Positions 43,876-51,155 of a DNA stretch of 64,000 nt are shown here, in pieces. The translations under genes were made by a program, and so were the position numbers. This DNA is from Phycisphaerales bacterium. Its GTDB lineage: Bacteria > Planctomycetota > Phycisphaerae > Phycisphaerales > UBA1924. The DNA lies in the NCBI GenBank assembly GCA_020847535.1, contig JADLBU010000118.1, positions 1 through 64,000 of the forward strand. The letters are read 5' to 3'. Under the pieces are notes generated by a model, which had not been told where the DNA came from, made no database searches, and saw nothing but the letters and a program-made list of their open reading frames with translations. Within the stretch, counting starts at the first letter, position 1. Each line of letters starts with the position of its first letter.

Positions 43876-44373
43876 ATGAACCACTTCCTGCTCGCCGTCA
43901 GCGCGGCTCTGTTCCTGAGCGGCTGCGCCGGTTACTCGGGGCTCCGCGAGGCCGGCAAGGATTCAGCCGAGATCGATGCCCTGCTCAACGACTGGCATGA
44001 TGCGGCGAGCAAGGCGGACTTTGCCCGCTACTTCGGGCACATGACCCCCGAGTCGGTCTTCATCGGGACCGATGCCGGCGAGTACTGGACCGGCCAGCAG
44101 TTCAAGGACTTCGCCAAGCCATACTTCGACCAAGGCAAGGGCTGGACCTACATCCCCCATGATCGCCACATCTACATCGCCGATGATCGTCAGACCGCGT
44201 GGTTCGATGAGAAGCTCACCAACGCCAAGTACGGCGAGACACGCAGCTCGGGTGTGTGCGTGCTCCGCAATGGACGCTGGAAGATCACCCACTACACGCT
44301 CTCGTTCGCCGTCCCCAACGATGCGGCCGAGGCAGTGGTAAAGATCATCCGTGAGCAGCCGGGGAGCAAGTAG
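43876..44373 (+). CDS. Lipoprotein with SnoaL/NTF2-like domain
   Basis: 165 residues from ATG 43876. Lipobox LSGC at about residues 14-17, so membrane anchored after export. The rest is a single SnoaL/NTF2-like cone fold: IDALLNDWHDAASKADFARY, FGHMTPESVFIGTDAGEYWT, IYIADDRQTAWFDEKL and RNGRWKITHYTLSFAVPN. Family members are small enzymes or ligand-binding proteins; no catalytic residues can be named here. It follows the FKBP terminator and has its own unit. Confidence 0.8.
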   Translation: MNHFLLAVSAALFLSGCAGYSGLREAGKDSAEIDALLNDWHDAASKADFARYFGHMTPESVFIGTDAGEYWTGQQFKDFAKPYFDQGKGWTYIPHDRHIYIADDRQTAWFDEKLTNAKYGETRSSGVCVLRNGRWKITHYTLSFAVPNDAAEAVVKIIREQPGSK

Positions 44374-44390
44374 CCGAGGACGAAGAAGAA

Positions 44391-44519
44391 GACTCACCAC
44401 AGAGGGCACAGAGAAGAAGCAGAGAATGGGTTGTCGCGCTTCTGGCGTGACATCACTCTGCCGCATCTCTGCCGTTTGAATGTCTTTTCTCTTTGCTCTC
44501 TGTGTCCTCTGTGGTGAGC
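44391..44519. repeat. Inverted-repeat element of the CACAGAG family, copy C5
   Basis: GACTCACCACAGAGGGCACA and GAGAAGAAGCAGAG at the left; TTTCTCTTTGCTCTCTGTGT and CCTCTGTGGTGAG at the right. It lies between two convergent genes and could act as a two-way stop. Confidence 0.88.
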
Positions 44520-44538
44520 GTATTGGTGTTGTTGGCGA

Positions 44539-45486
44539 TCATCTCGCTCGCTGGTAGAGGTGGACAGCCATCGTGCCGTACTCGTGGGTTTCGGGGCCGA
44601 TGGCGCCGGGGATGGTGAGATCCGGATCGATGCGCTGGAGCTTGGGGGCCTGGGCCTTGAGCTCGCTGGCTTCCTGGTCCTGGGCGTCGAGCTTGTCGAT
44701 CTCCTCTTCGGTGAGGTCGGCGAGCGACTTGTCGGGGGGGGGGTGGGGGTTGTGGGGGTTGCCGTGGGGGTCGTTCTCGATCGACCAAATCTCGACCTCG
44801 GAGTCACGAAGTCGGCCGGTGCGCACTCTCTCAGAGCGGGCGTGTTCGGATCGGCCACCCTTGCGCCGATCATCGCGGCCACGACCCCCACGTCCCCCAC
44901 GTCCCCCAGCCTTGCGATCGGCTGCGTGGGGGGCGAAAGCGGAATCGCCATCCGCGGAATCCGGGCCCAACTGTCCGGCCGGGAGATCCGGGTTGACCAT
45001 ATGCACGAAGGGCCAGGGAGTGCGGATGATCCCGAAGGCATCTTCTCCGAGGCAGGCGATCAGGCGTTCGAGCTGGATGCGTGTGCGTTTCCAGCCGATG
45101 GGATCGCGGACCAGCGGGTACGGGGGGTCAAGGAAAACGATGGTCGCGGGGCGCGGGCAGCGGGCGAGCGCACCGGGTCCGAGGGCATCTCCGACGACCA
45201 GTTCGGCGCGGTCCTCGACGCCGAGGTTCTCGATGTTTCGCCGGAGGAGATCGGCGGCGGTCCTGTCTCGTTCGACGAAGGTGCAGCGTGCAGCGCCGCG
45301 GCTGAGGGCTTCGAGGCCGAAGGCGCCGGAGCCGGCGAACCCATCGAAAACCATCGATCCTTCGATATGCCCGCGCAGCAGGCCGAAGAGGGATTCCTTG
45401 ACGCGATCGGGGATGGGTCGGGTGATCTCGGCGTCTGGCGGCGAGAGGAGCTTTCGTGAGCGGAATTCACCGGCGATGATGCGCAT
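44539..45486 (-). CDS. rsmD: 16S rRNA (guanine-966-N2)-methyltransferase RsmD, enlarged
   Basis: 315 residues from ATG 45486; the family is usually about 190. The first 175 residues are RsmD: MRIIAGEFRSRKLLSPPD, RPIPDRVKESLFGLLRGHIE, the SAM loop VFDGFAGSGAFGLEALSRGA and the catalytic VFLDPPYPLV. It methylates G966 of 16S rRNA. The added part (about 175-315) is disordered, with Arg/Gly runs (GGRGGRGGRGRDD) and an acidic stretch (ADLTEEEIDKLDAQDQEA), then a short ending. A G10 tract at 44734-44743 lies inside this added part. Confidence 0.88.
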   Translation of the reverse strand: MRIIAGEFRSRKLLSPPDAEITRPIPDRVKESLFGLLRGHIEGSMVFDGFAGSGAFGLEALSRGAARCTFVERDRTAADLLRRNIENLGVEDRAELVVGDALGPGALARCPRPATIVFLDPPYPLVRDPIGWKRTRIQLERLIACLGEDAFGIIRTPWPFVHMVNPDLPAGQLGPDSADGDSAFAPHAADRKAGGRGGRGGRGRDDRRKGGRSEHARSERVRTGRLRDSEVEIWSIENDPHGNPHNPHPPPDKSLADLTEEEIDKLDAQDQEASELKAQAPKLQRIDPDLTIPGAIGPETHEYGTMAVHLYQRAR

Positions 45487-45840
45487 CGGGAAAGGTTAGT
45501 CGCCGTTTGCCTGCCGAAATGACGCATTGTGAAGGGGGTTTGGGAACATGGAGTGAGGGGGAAGGCGGGGAAAGGTGGGGTACGGGAGGGGTGAAAAGTG
45601 GGGCGTTTACCGGTCGAGAACTGCAAGGAAGCGGCGTTCGTGAAGCACTTACCTCAGGAACGCAAGGCGAATTGGAGGGGTGTTTCCCGCAACTTTGCGC
45701 GTGATTGAAACATCTTGTCGTGCGTTTCGTCATATATGAGAGGCGTGTGCCGAAGAGAAGGACAGGAAGGACAGGACACACGAAACCGCGAACACTCGTT
45801 TCACGAATAACGTAGAAGAGAACGAAAGGCAGGGAGACAC
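45487..45840. other. Intergenic region between divergent rsmD and a small gene
   Basis: About 350 bases without a convincing gene. The left part is G-rich; the right part (45700-45835) is the least GC-rich DNA of the neighbourhood, with CGTCATATATGAGAGG and short direct repeats GAAGGACAGGAAGGACAGGA. It lies close to the point where strand composition flips. No TTATCCACA-type DnaA box was found by eye. Confidence 0.4.
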
Positions 45841-46128
45841 ATGAATCGGCGCGGCGAAAACTTCGAAGACGGACAGGACGGGAGCTTCGACCAGGTCGAC
45901 AGCCTGCGTCTGATGGAGGCCGTGGATGCGGCGCTCACCGCTTCGATCGAGATCGCCGAGTACACGGGCCAGGACACACGGCCGTACCCCGCGGACCTGA
46001 TGGGCACCTCGCTGCAGCCCGCGTGCCTGGCGCCGTTCACGCTGTACGAGATCGAGCAGGCGAGCCAGTTCCTTCGGCGCATGGATGAGGTCGGACCCTC
46101 GTGTCGCGCCAAGCGGCCCGCCGCGTAA
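45841..46128 (+). CDS. Small acidic protein, unknown function
   Basis: 95 residues from ATG 45841, with AGGCAGGGAG upstream. An acidic, helical protein: FEDGQDGSFDQVDSLRLMEA (about 8-27) and ALTASIEIAEYTGQD, then PYPADLMGTSLQPACLAPFT and LYEIEQASQFLRRMDE. No signal peptide, membrane helix or known motif. Good spacing to a Shine-Dalgarno and normal residue content support a real gene. It is followed by a hairpin (46268-46292) and a terminator. Confidence 0.6.
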   Translation: MNRRGENFEDGQDGSFDQVDSLRLMEAVDAALTASIEIAEYTGQDTRPYPADLMGTSLQPACLAPFTLYEIEQASQFLRRMDEVGPSCRAKRPAA

Positions 46129-46267
46129 CGAGCAATCGGCCGCCCGGAACCGACGCTCTCACGAGAGTAATGGACGGGCAGGCCGGACAAGCTCTCCCCA
46201 CCGCGCTGCCGAGCATGACGTTTGGCGGCGCGATTCGAAACAAGCCACTCTCTCTCCCTTCGGGGGT

Positions 46268-46357
46268 CCGGGCGCGTTGTTCGAGCGCCCGGCCCCTGAA
46301 CCCGAACTCCCCCGCGCGAGCCCCCCGCCGTCCTTGACTGGTGGGGGGTTCTTTTTT
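46268..46357 (+). terminator. Hairpin and strong terminator after the small gene
   Basis: CCGGGCGC/GCGCCCGG (46268-46275 and 46285-46292) is a first hairpin. GCCCCCCGCC (46320-46329) with GGTGGGGGGT (46340-46349), then TCTTTTTT, is a clear rho-independent terminator. It lies about 190 bases after the stop, so the transcript has a long tail or a separate small RNA ends here. Confidence 0.75.
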
Positions 46358-46423
46358 GGATCATCCGGGATTTGCGGGGCGAGGATTGATGCCCTTGGCT
46401 GCCGGTGGTCTTGGCAAGGGTCG

Positions 46424-46510
46424 CCCCTTCATGGCTCAACGGACTTGACACGATCTGTTCCCCAGAGCTGCGCCCTGGGCTGACGAAAGCCGCTGCTTCG
46501 CAGCTCAGGT
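46424..46510. repeat. Hairpin repeat series, copy G3 (inverted)
   Basis: CGCCCCTTCATGGCTC, CCCCAGAGCTGCGCCCTGGG and GCTGACGAAAGCCGCTGCTT are the reverse-orientation counterparts of the G1 blocks. Confidence 0.6.
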
Positions 46511-46663
46511 CGAGGATCCTGAATGACCGGAAGTCCACCGTGCAACGTGGGTGATGCTCGTACTCCGCGAATCCCGGATGAACCTTTTTTTGGGAGTGAC
46601 GGAATGGCGGCGTGGCGGGTGACGGAACGGCGAACTGGGAGCGGGGAGCGGCGGAGAAGAAGG

Positions 46664-46746
46664 GGACACGGAGACGCGGAGACGCGGGGACACGGAGACG
46701 CGGAGACGCGGAGACGCGGAGACGCGGAGACGCGGAGACGCGGAGA
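46664..46746. repeat. Tandem octamer array (GACGCGGA), copy F3
   Basis: About ten units of GACGCGGA, with a few GACACGGA or GACGCGGG variants. It directly abuts the end of an IS110 transposase fragment. Confidence 0.92.
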
Positions 46747-46760
46747 TTGTCCGTTGGAAG

Positions 46761-46997
46761 TCAAGAGGTGATGGGTGCGTTTTTGTATGGTTGCTGGTGT
46801 TTGAGGACGCCAAAGACGAGGTGGAGGAGCTTGCGTGCGACGTCGCCGTAGCAGGCGGCGGCGTGCTTGCCCTTGGCCTTGAGGCGATCGAAGAGTGATT
46901 TGCAGTCGGGGTTGAACCTGGCGGCGACCTTGGCGCAGTTCCAGAGCATGTGGCAGACGAGCTTGCAGCCGTGGGTGGCTGACCTGCCCTTGAAAAC
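46761..46997 (-). mobile_element. IS110-family transposase, C-terminal fragment
   Basis: Reads CKLVCHMLWNCAKVAARFNP, DCKSLFDRLKAKGKHAAACY and GDVARKLLHLVFGVLKHQQP: the helix-rich C-terminal end of IS110-type transposases (pattern ARxNPxxKxxxxRLxAKGK...VARKLL). The DEDD catalytic domain and most of the Tnp20 domain are missing, so it is dead. It joins directly to an IS3-type fragment. Confidence 0.75.
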
Positions 46998-47054
46998 CTG
47001 AGCCAAGTCGGATGAGAGTCTTTGGGGTACAAAGTACCCGGGAGGCTCTTGACG

Positions 47055-47252
47055 ATGAAGCGGAAGCGGCACACGACCGAGGAGATCATCCCGAAGCTGC
47101 GCGAGGCGGAGGTTCTGGAGGGCCAGGGCCACACGATCGCGCAGGTGTGTCAGAAGCTGGAGATCAGCGAGCAGACGCTGCACCGGTGGAAGACGCAGTT
47201 CCGCGGCATGGGCGACGACCACATCCGCCGACTCAAGGAGTTGGAGGAGTAG
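47055..47252 (+). mobile_element. IS3-family OrfA fragment (plus-strand copy), nonsense-truncated
   Basis: 65 residues from ATG 47055: MKRKRHTTEEIIPKLREAEV, AQVCQKLEISEQTLHRWKTQ and a start of the leucine zipper. This is the helix-turn-helix of IS3-type OrfA. TAG replaces a Glu codon in LEEENRRLKK, and the downstream orfB is missing. It meets an inverted relative tail to tail at about 47275. Confidence 0.85.
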
Positions 47253-47275
47253 AACCGCCGGTTGAAGAAGGCGGT

Positions 47276-47474
47276 TCTCCTCCTCCAGCGAACGCAGACG
47301 CTTGATCTCGTCGTCCCCCATCTCACGGAACTGCTGACGCCAGCGACCCAGCGTCTGCGCACTTATCTCCAGCCTCTGGCAAACATGGGCCACCCCCTCG
47401 CCGGCCGCGAGCAACTGCTCGGCCTCGCGGAGCTTGCGGATGATCTCCTCGGAACTGTGCCTCTTGCGCTTCAT
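47276..47474 (-). mobile_element. IS3-family OrfA fragment (minus-strand copy)
   Basis: From ATG 47474: MKRKRHSSEEIIRKLREAEQ, VAHVCQRLEISAQTLGRWRQ and KRLRSLEEENRL. It is a diverged relative of the plus-strand copy (about two thirds of residues shared), so two related elements met here rather than one duplicating. The frame then runs on into antisense of the other copy. The left IS end is probably near 47550. Confidence 0.85.
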
Positions 47475-47550
47475 CGAGCGGACCTTTCTGGGCCATTCTT
47501 GACCCGCAAGATCTCACTCGCAGTGGCTCGGATTTCTCAGGCTGGGTCAG

Positions 47551-47748
47551 GTATCGATCGGCGGCACGGTGGTTGCCGTGGCGACCGGAACGTTCGCCAA
47601 CGTCCAACCCGGCAAGATCAAGACCGGAGATGAGAACAACGAGAACCCGGATGGGCTTGATTACTTCGGATTCGCGGTCGATTCCGCCACGGCGACCAGC
47701 GAGGCCGATGGCAAGACGGCGCTTCAGACGCTGAGTTTCCTGCTTTGA
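47551..47748 (+). pseudogene. 3' remnant of an unknown gene cut by the IS insertion
   Basis: A frame without start reads VSIGGTVVAVATGTFANVQP, then GLDYFGFAVDSATATSEADG, and ends KTALQTLSFLL. The Gly/Thr/Asp-rich beta style looks like an exported or structural protein, but the family cannot be named. Its 5' part is replaced by the IS end. Confidence 0.55.
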
Positions 47749-47771
47749 TCTGCAATCGCAGTAGCGTCGGT

Positions 47772-48473
47772 CTATCGCTGCGTCACAACAAACTCATCCC
47801 GCAGCGGTCGCATCTCGCCGTCGGTTGATGCGGGGGTGAAGACCAGGCGGAGCTTCACCTGATTGTTCTTGGCGGGATCGCCGAGCCACTCGGGGATCTC
47901 CAGTTGCAGGCGATAGGAGCGGGTGACGGGGTCGAACCAGTCGGCGTTCTTGTCAAGGTTGGTGAGATCGGCATCCCAGGTGGCATCCTGGCGTTCCTGG
48001 CCGGGCTCGGTTGCCGGGCGATAGAGCTGGACCTGGAGGAGGCCGAGGGCCTTGCAGGTGTCTCCCCACTGGTCCTTGAATTCGACGAAGCAGTTGATGC
48101 GCGGGCCGGTGATGGGCTTGGGGGAGGCGGCGCTGTCGGCGGCGACATCCTCGGTGCGCTGGATGTGGGTCAGCGGGTGGATGCGCATGGAGATCGGATC
48201 GAAGGGGTGGGAGGCGTACGCGAGCGAGCCCTCGACCGGGCGATCGGAACCGGATCGCGATGGGCGGATGAAATCATCGCCCGCGTTGGTGGATGTGTTC
48301 GCGGGCGGGGGGCCTTTGGTGGTATCCCAGCGTGAGCGGCCGGTGACACCCTTGTCAGCGCTTTCGCAGGCTGGGAGAAATAGGCAAAGGGCAAGGGGCA
48401 AAGGGCAAAGCAGAAGCCTGAGGCCACGCCGGGGATGGTGTTGATTTGCCATTTGAACTTTGATCTTTGCCAT
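47772..48473 (-). CDS. Lipoprotein with repeat-derived signal peptide, unknown function
   Basis: 233 residues from ATG 48473. The signal peptide RLLLCPLPLALCLFLPAC ends in a lipobox (LPAC). Both its basic start (MAKIKVQMANQ) and its hydrophobic core are encoded by copies of the TTTGCCC-type repeat. The mature protein has a disordered start, then a beta-rich domain (INCFVEFKDQWGDTCKALGL, LGLLQVQLYRPATEP, RSYRLQLEIPEWLGD, NQVKLRLVFTPASTDGEMRP) that looks like a C2-like or beta-sandwich fold. Family unknown. The tRNA-Leu gene lies just upstream on the same strand. Confidence 0.75.
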   Translation of the reverse strand: MAKIKVQMANQHHPRRGLRLLLCPLPLALCLFLPACESADKGVTGRSRWDTTKGPPPANTSTNAGDDFIRPSRSGSDRPVEGSLAYASHPFDPISMRIHPLTHIQRTEDVAADSAASPKPITGPRINCFVEFKDQWGDTCKALGLLQVQLYRPATEPGQERQDATWDADLTNLDKNADWFDPVTRSYRLQLEIPEWLGDPAKNNQVKLRLVFTPASTDGEMRPLRDEFVVTQR

Positions 48474-48478
48474 TTGAA
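48383..48478. repeat. TTTGCCC-type dispersed repeats, copy D5 (inside a coding region)
   Basis: GGCAAAGGGCAAGGGGCAAA with GGGCAAAGCAG (48383-48416) and TTTGCCATTTGAACTTTGAT with CTTTGCCATTTG (48445-48477). Both blocks are read as the signal peptide of the lipoprotein gene. Confidence 0.8.
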
Positions 48479-48562
48479 TGCGGGTGACAGGGGTCGAACC
48501 TGCAAAGCCTTGCGGCCACGGGAACCTAAATCCCGCGCGTCTTCCAGTTCCGCCACACCCGC
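48479..48562 (-). tRNA. tRNA-Leu (anticodon UAG)
   Basis: The minus strand folds as a class II tRNA: acceptor GCGGGTG with CACCCGC, D-arm, anticodon stem GGGA/TCCC around TTTAGGT (anticodon TAG), a long variable arm (TGGCCGCAAGGCT) and T-arm GGTTCGACCCC. Discriminator A; CCA is not encoded. Confidence 0.95.
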
Positions 48563-48798
48563 GGGTGCGCACCGGGCATTATTCGCTCTTTAGGCGGCAG
48601 TGGCCCGGAGTGGCCCCGGGATCGCCCCCAACGCCCCCGCTGCTCCCCTCGGCTCCTCCCCTCTTCCCCCAGCACCCTCCACTATGATGAATCTCTACCC
48701 CGGAACTCCGAAGGAACCGATGGTGATGGTGCCGGAGAGCCCCGGCGGGCGATCTGGGCCTTGAGAGGCCCGCGGCACATCGCGTGAGGATTTCGAGC

Positions 48799-49650
48799 AT
48801 GACACGTCAATCGCTGGCTGCATCCTTTGCCCCCATCTTCCTGCGGCTGGTGCTGGGAGTAATCTTCCTTCGCGCCGGGCTGGTCAAGGTGATGGAGAAG
48901 ATCGACTACTCGGGTGAGGATGCGGTCCTTCTGGCCAAGTGGGGCGTGGCGCCGGGGAGCGATGCGGCGGCCGGGCCGACCGCGGTTCCAGTGCCCGATG
49001 CAAAGGTGGGCAGCACGCCGGCCCCCGCGAGTGAAAGCACTCCGCCGGAGAACCCCTCATTGCCGACGACACCACCGGCACCCAATACCCCGACAGACCC
49101 CGCAACCCCTGCCGCTCCGACCAACTCCACAACCCCGCCTGAAGCGCAAGCGACGACATCAACCCCGGCGGCGACGGTGCGGGCGATGACGCTCTACTCG
49201 ATCGCGACCATGGTTCATCACGCGGCGAACCCCGCGCCGAAGGCCGATGGGACCGCGGGCAAGGCGCTGGCGCCTTCCAAGGCGGCGGAAGGCAAGGCGC
49301 CCGTGATCCTGGCATGGACAGCGACCATCACGGAGTTGGCGGGCGGGATCCTGGTGCTGATCGGGTTCATGACCCGGCTGATGTCGCTTGGGTTTGCATG
49401 CACGATGGGTGTGGCGATGTGGCTGACGCAGATCGGGCCGGCGATCGCGGCGGGTACTGCCAAATTCGGGTTCATCCCGGCGTACGGTCCGTTTGATCCG
49501 CAGTGGGGCTCGCTGTTCCTGCAGTTTGCGCTGCTGGGTTCTTCGCTGGCGCTGCTGTTCGCGGGGGCGGGGATGCTCTCCTTGGACCGGTTGCTCTTTG
49601 AGAAGCCGGTGGTTGTGATCAAGACGCCGGTAGCGAACCCCACGACGTAG
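48799..49650 (+). CDS. DoxX-family membrane protein with Pro/Thr insert
   Basis: 283 residues from ATG 48799 (GAGG upstream; GTG 48784 is possible). DoxX signature at the start, FLRLVLGVIFLRAGLVKVME (about 14-33). It is then split by a Pro/Ala/Thr insert of about 80 residues (about 60-140) before the remaining helices: AWTATITELAGGILVLIGFM, SLGFACTMGVAMWLTQIGPA and SLFLQFALLGSSLALLFAGA. DoxX proteins are four-helix membrane proteins linked to thiosulfate oxidation or redox complexes; role here unknown. The insert is in the first outer loop. Confidence 0.8.
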   Translation: MTRQSLAASFAPIFLRLVLGVIFLRAGLVKVMEKIDYSGEDAVLLAKWGVAPGSDAAAGPTAVPVPDAKVGSTPAPASESTPPENPSLPTTPPAPNTPTDPATPAAPTNSTTPPEAQATTSTPAATVRAMTLYSIATMVHHAANPAPKADGTAGKALAPSKAAEGKAPVILAWTATITELAGGILVLIGFMTRLMSLGFACTMGVAMWLTQIGPAIAAGTAKFGFIPAYGPFDPQWGSLFLQFALLGSSLALLFAGAGMLSLDRLLFEKPVVVIKTPVANPTT

Positions 49651-49686
49651 CACTCGTGGTGGGGATCGCAACGGCTGCATGGACGC

Positions 49687-50715
49687 ATGAGGCTGGCATT
49701 CATTCAAGCTCTGCCGGGATACCTGCCGCGACGCATGCCGCGGGCGGATATCCTGATTTCGCTGGGGGCTTCGCTGGCGGTCCATACGGCAGCGCTCGCG
49801 TGGCTTGGGCTCTCGGGTCGCGGTCCGATCTCGGCGGAGGCCTCGACGGGACGATCGAGCGAGACGGTATTGACGTTCAACGAGCCAGCGCCCGCGCCGG
49901 CGATCGAAGAAGCACCCGCCGAGACTGTGAAGGAAGAGGTGCCTCCGCCGGTGGTCGAGGAGGAGTTGACGATCGAGCCTGCGCCGGTTGCCGACAGACC
50001 ACCACCGCTTCCCGCACCGCCGCCTCCACCGCCGAAGATCACGCCGGCTCCGTGGGCCAAGCCCTCGCCACCACCCTCGCCGCCGGTCGAGGCTGCAACG
50101 CCGGCGAAGAACACGGTGTTCGCGGGGGTGCAGGCGCGGCGAGCGCATCGCGTGGTGTACGTCGTGGATGCCTCGGGGCCGATGGCCTCTTCGCTGGCGT
50201 TCGTGAAGGGGGAACTGGCGCGGTCGATCGGGGCGCTGGAGGCGGACCAGTCGTTCCAGGTGCTCTTCTTCCGGGAGGTCGCCTCGGGAGGTGGTACCAG
50301 TTACGTGGCGTTTGATTCGGGTGGATCAAGCCCGCAACTGATCCCGGCGACGGCGGATGTGAAGCGGCGGTTCCAGGCGTGGCTGGGGACGATCAGGCCG
50401 GCGGGGCGATCAAACCCAGAGCCGGCGCTGGAGGAATCGCTGCGCCTGGGGCCGGACCTGGTGTTCGTGCTGAGCCGGCGGATCAAGCGGACGAACCTGG
50501 CGGATGCGGCGGGAGAGACCAGGCAGATCCTGGCGAGCCTTGACAGGCTGAATCCGCCGGACCGGCTGACGGGGCACAGGCTGGTGGTGATCAAGACGAT
50601 CCAGTTCCTGGATGATGATCCATCGGGGCTCTTGCAGGCGATCGGGCAGACGCACGGGGATGGGCCGGACTCGTACAAGCTGCTGACGATCGGGGAGTTG
50701 TCTGGGGGGCGATAG
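49687..50715 (+). CDS. Membrane-anchored vWA-like protein with Pro-rich stalk
   Basis: 342 residues from ATG 49687. One N-terminal helix (ILISLGASLAVHTAALAWLG, about 22-41) is followed by a Pro/Glu stalk (about 70-135), the TonB-like layout for reaching across the periplasm. Residues about 150-340 look like a von Willebrand A domain: HRVVYVVDASGPMASSLAFV, SFQVLFFREV, LEESLRLGPDLVFVLSRRIK. The metal site reads DASGPM instead of DxSxS, so it is incomplete. Function unknown. It starts 36 bases after the DoxX gene. Confidence 0.7.
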   Translation: MRLAFIQALPGYLPRRMPRADILISLGASLAVHTAALAWLGLSGRGPISAEASTGRSSETVLTFNEPAPAPAIEEAPAETVKEEVPPPVVEEELTIEPAPVADRPPPLPAPPPPPPKITPAPWAKPSPPPSPPVEAATPAKNTVFAGVQARRAHRVVYVVDASGPMASSLAFVKGELARSIGALEADQSFQVLFFREVASGGGTSYVAFDSGGSSPQLIPATADVKRRFQAWLGTIRPAGRSNPEPALEESLRLGPDLVFVLSRRIKRTNLADAAGETRQILASLDRLNPPDRLTGHRLVVIKTIQFLDDDPSGLLQAIGQTHGDGPDSYKLLTIGELSGGR

Positions 50716-50830
50716 CCCCGAACCAGCCGATAGCCTGAATCCAGGGCGTTTAGGCAAGAACGGATCGCCGGAGCCACATATGAGCTTTGGCCGATGCTCG
50801 CATTCGCCGAGTCCGGCCGGGAGGCGTTTC

Positions 50831-51070
50831 ATGGCGCTGATCGCATCAATGGACAGGAAGAAGAAGGTGACGCTGGGGGTGGCGATCCTCGGGCTTGCGG
50901 TCGGGGGTGTGCTGATCGTCAATTCGGCGACCGGGGGCGCTGCGCTGCCGGCCGCGCAGCCGCCGCAGGCTGTCCCTCTGACTACGGAGCAGAAAGCAGC
51001 CCATGATCGCCAGCATGAGCGCCAACAGGATCAGGTGGAGTCGGGGCAGGTCGATATCAACGGGGGCTGA
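50831..51070 (+). CDS. Small single-helix membrane protein, unknown function
   Basis: 79 residues from ATG 50831, chosen because GGGAGG lies 6 bases upstream; an in-frame ATG at 50780 has no such site. A basic start (ASMDRKKK) is followed by one helix (VTLGVAILGLAVGGVLIV), then an Ala/Pro stretch and a charged Gln/Glu-rich tail (AAHDRQHERQQDQVESGQ). Could be a small periplasm-facing anchor. It shares a two-way terminator with rpsF. Confidence 0.6.
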   Translation: MALIASMDRKKKVTLGVAILGLAVGGVLIVNSATGGAALPAAQPPQAVPLTTEQKAAHDRQHERQQDQVESGQVDINGG

Positions 51071-51101
51071 CGGGCTGGGCTTTGAATTCGGCGAGAAACG
51101 C

Positions 51102-51134
51102 AAAGACCGCCGCCCAATGAAAGCGGCGGTCTTT
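51102..51134. terminator. Two-way terminator between the small gene and rpsF
   Basis: AAAGACCGCCGC (51102-51113) pairs perfectly with GCGGCGGTCTTT (51123-51134), loop of 9. T-runs exist on both sides, so it can end both convergent transcripts. Confidence 0.9.
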
Positions 51135-51155
51135 GTTCATTTCAGAGCAACTGAT

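Noticed and set aside
45700..45835. AT-richer gap near the skew switch as a definite oriC
   Set aside because: No TTATCCACA-type boxes were found by eye and no dnaA/dnaN nearby; kept only as a hypothesis under the skew finding.
46664..46746. Regular repeats that might be a CRISPR array
   Set aside because: The units are contiguous octamers without spacers, and no cas genes are present.
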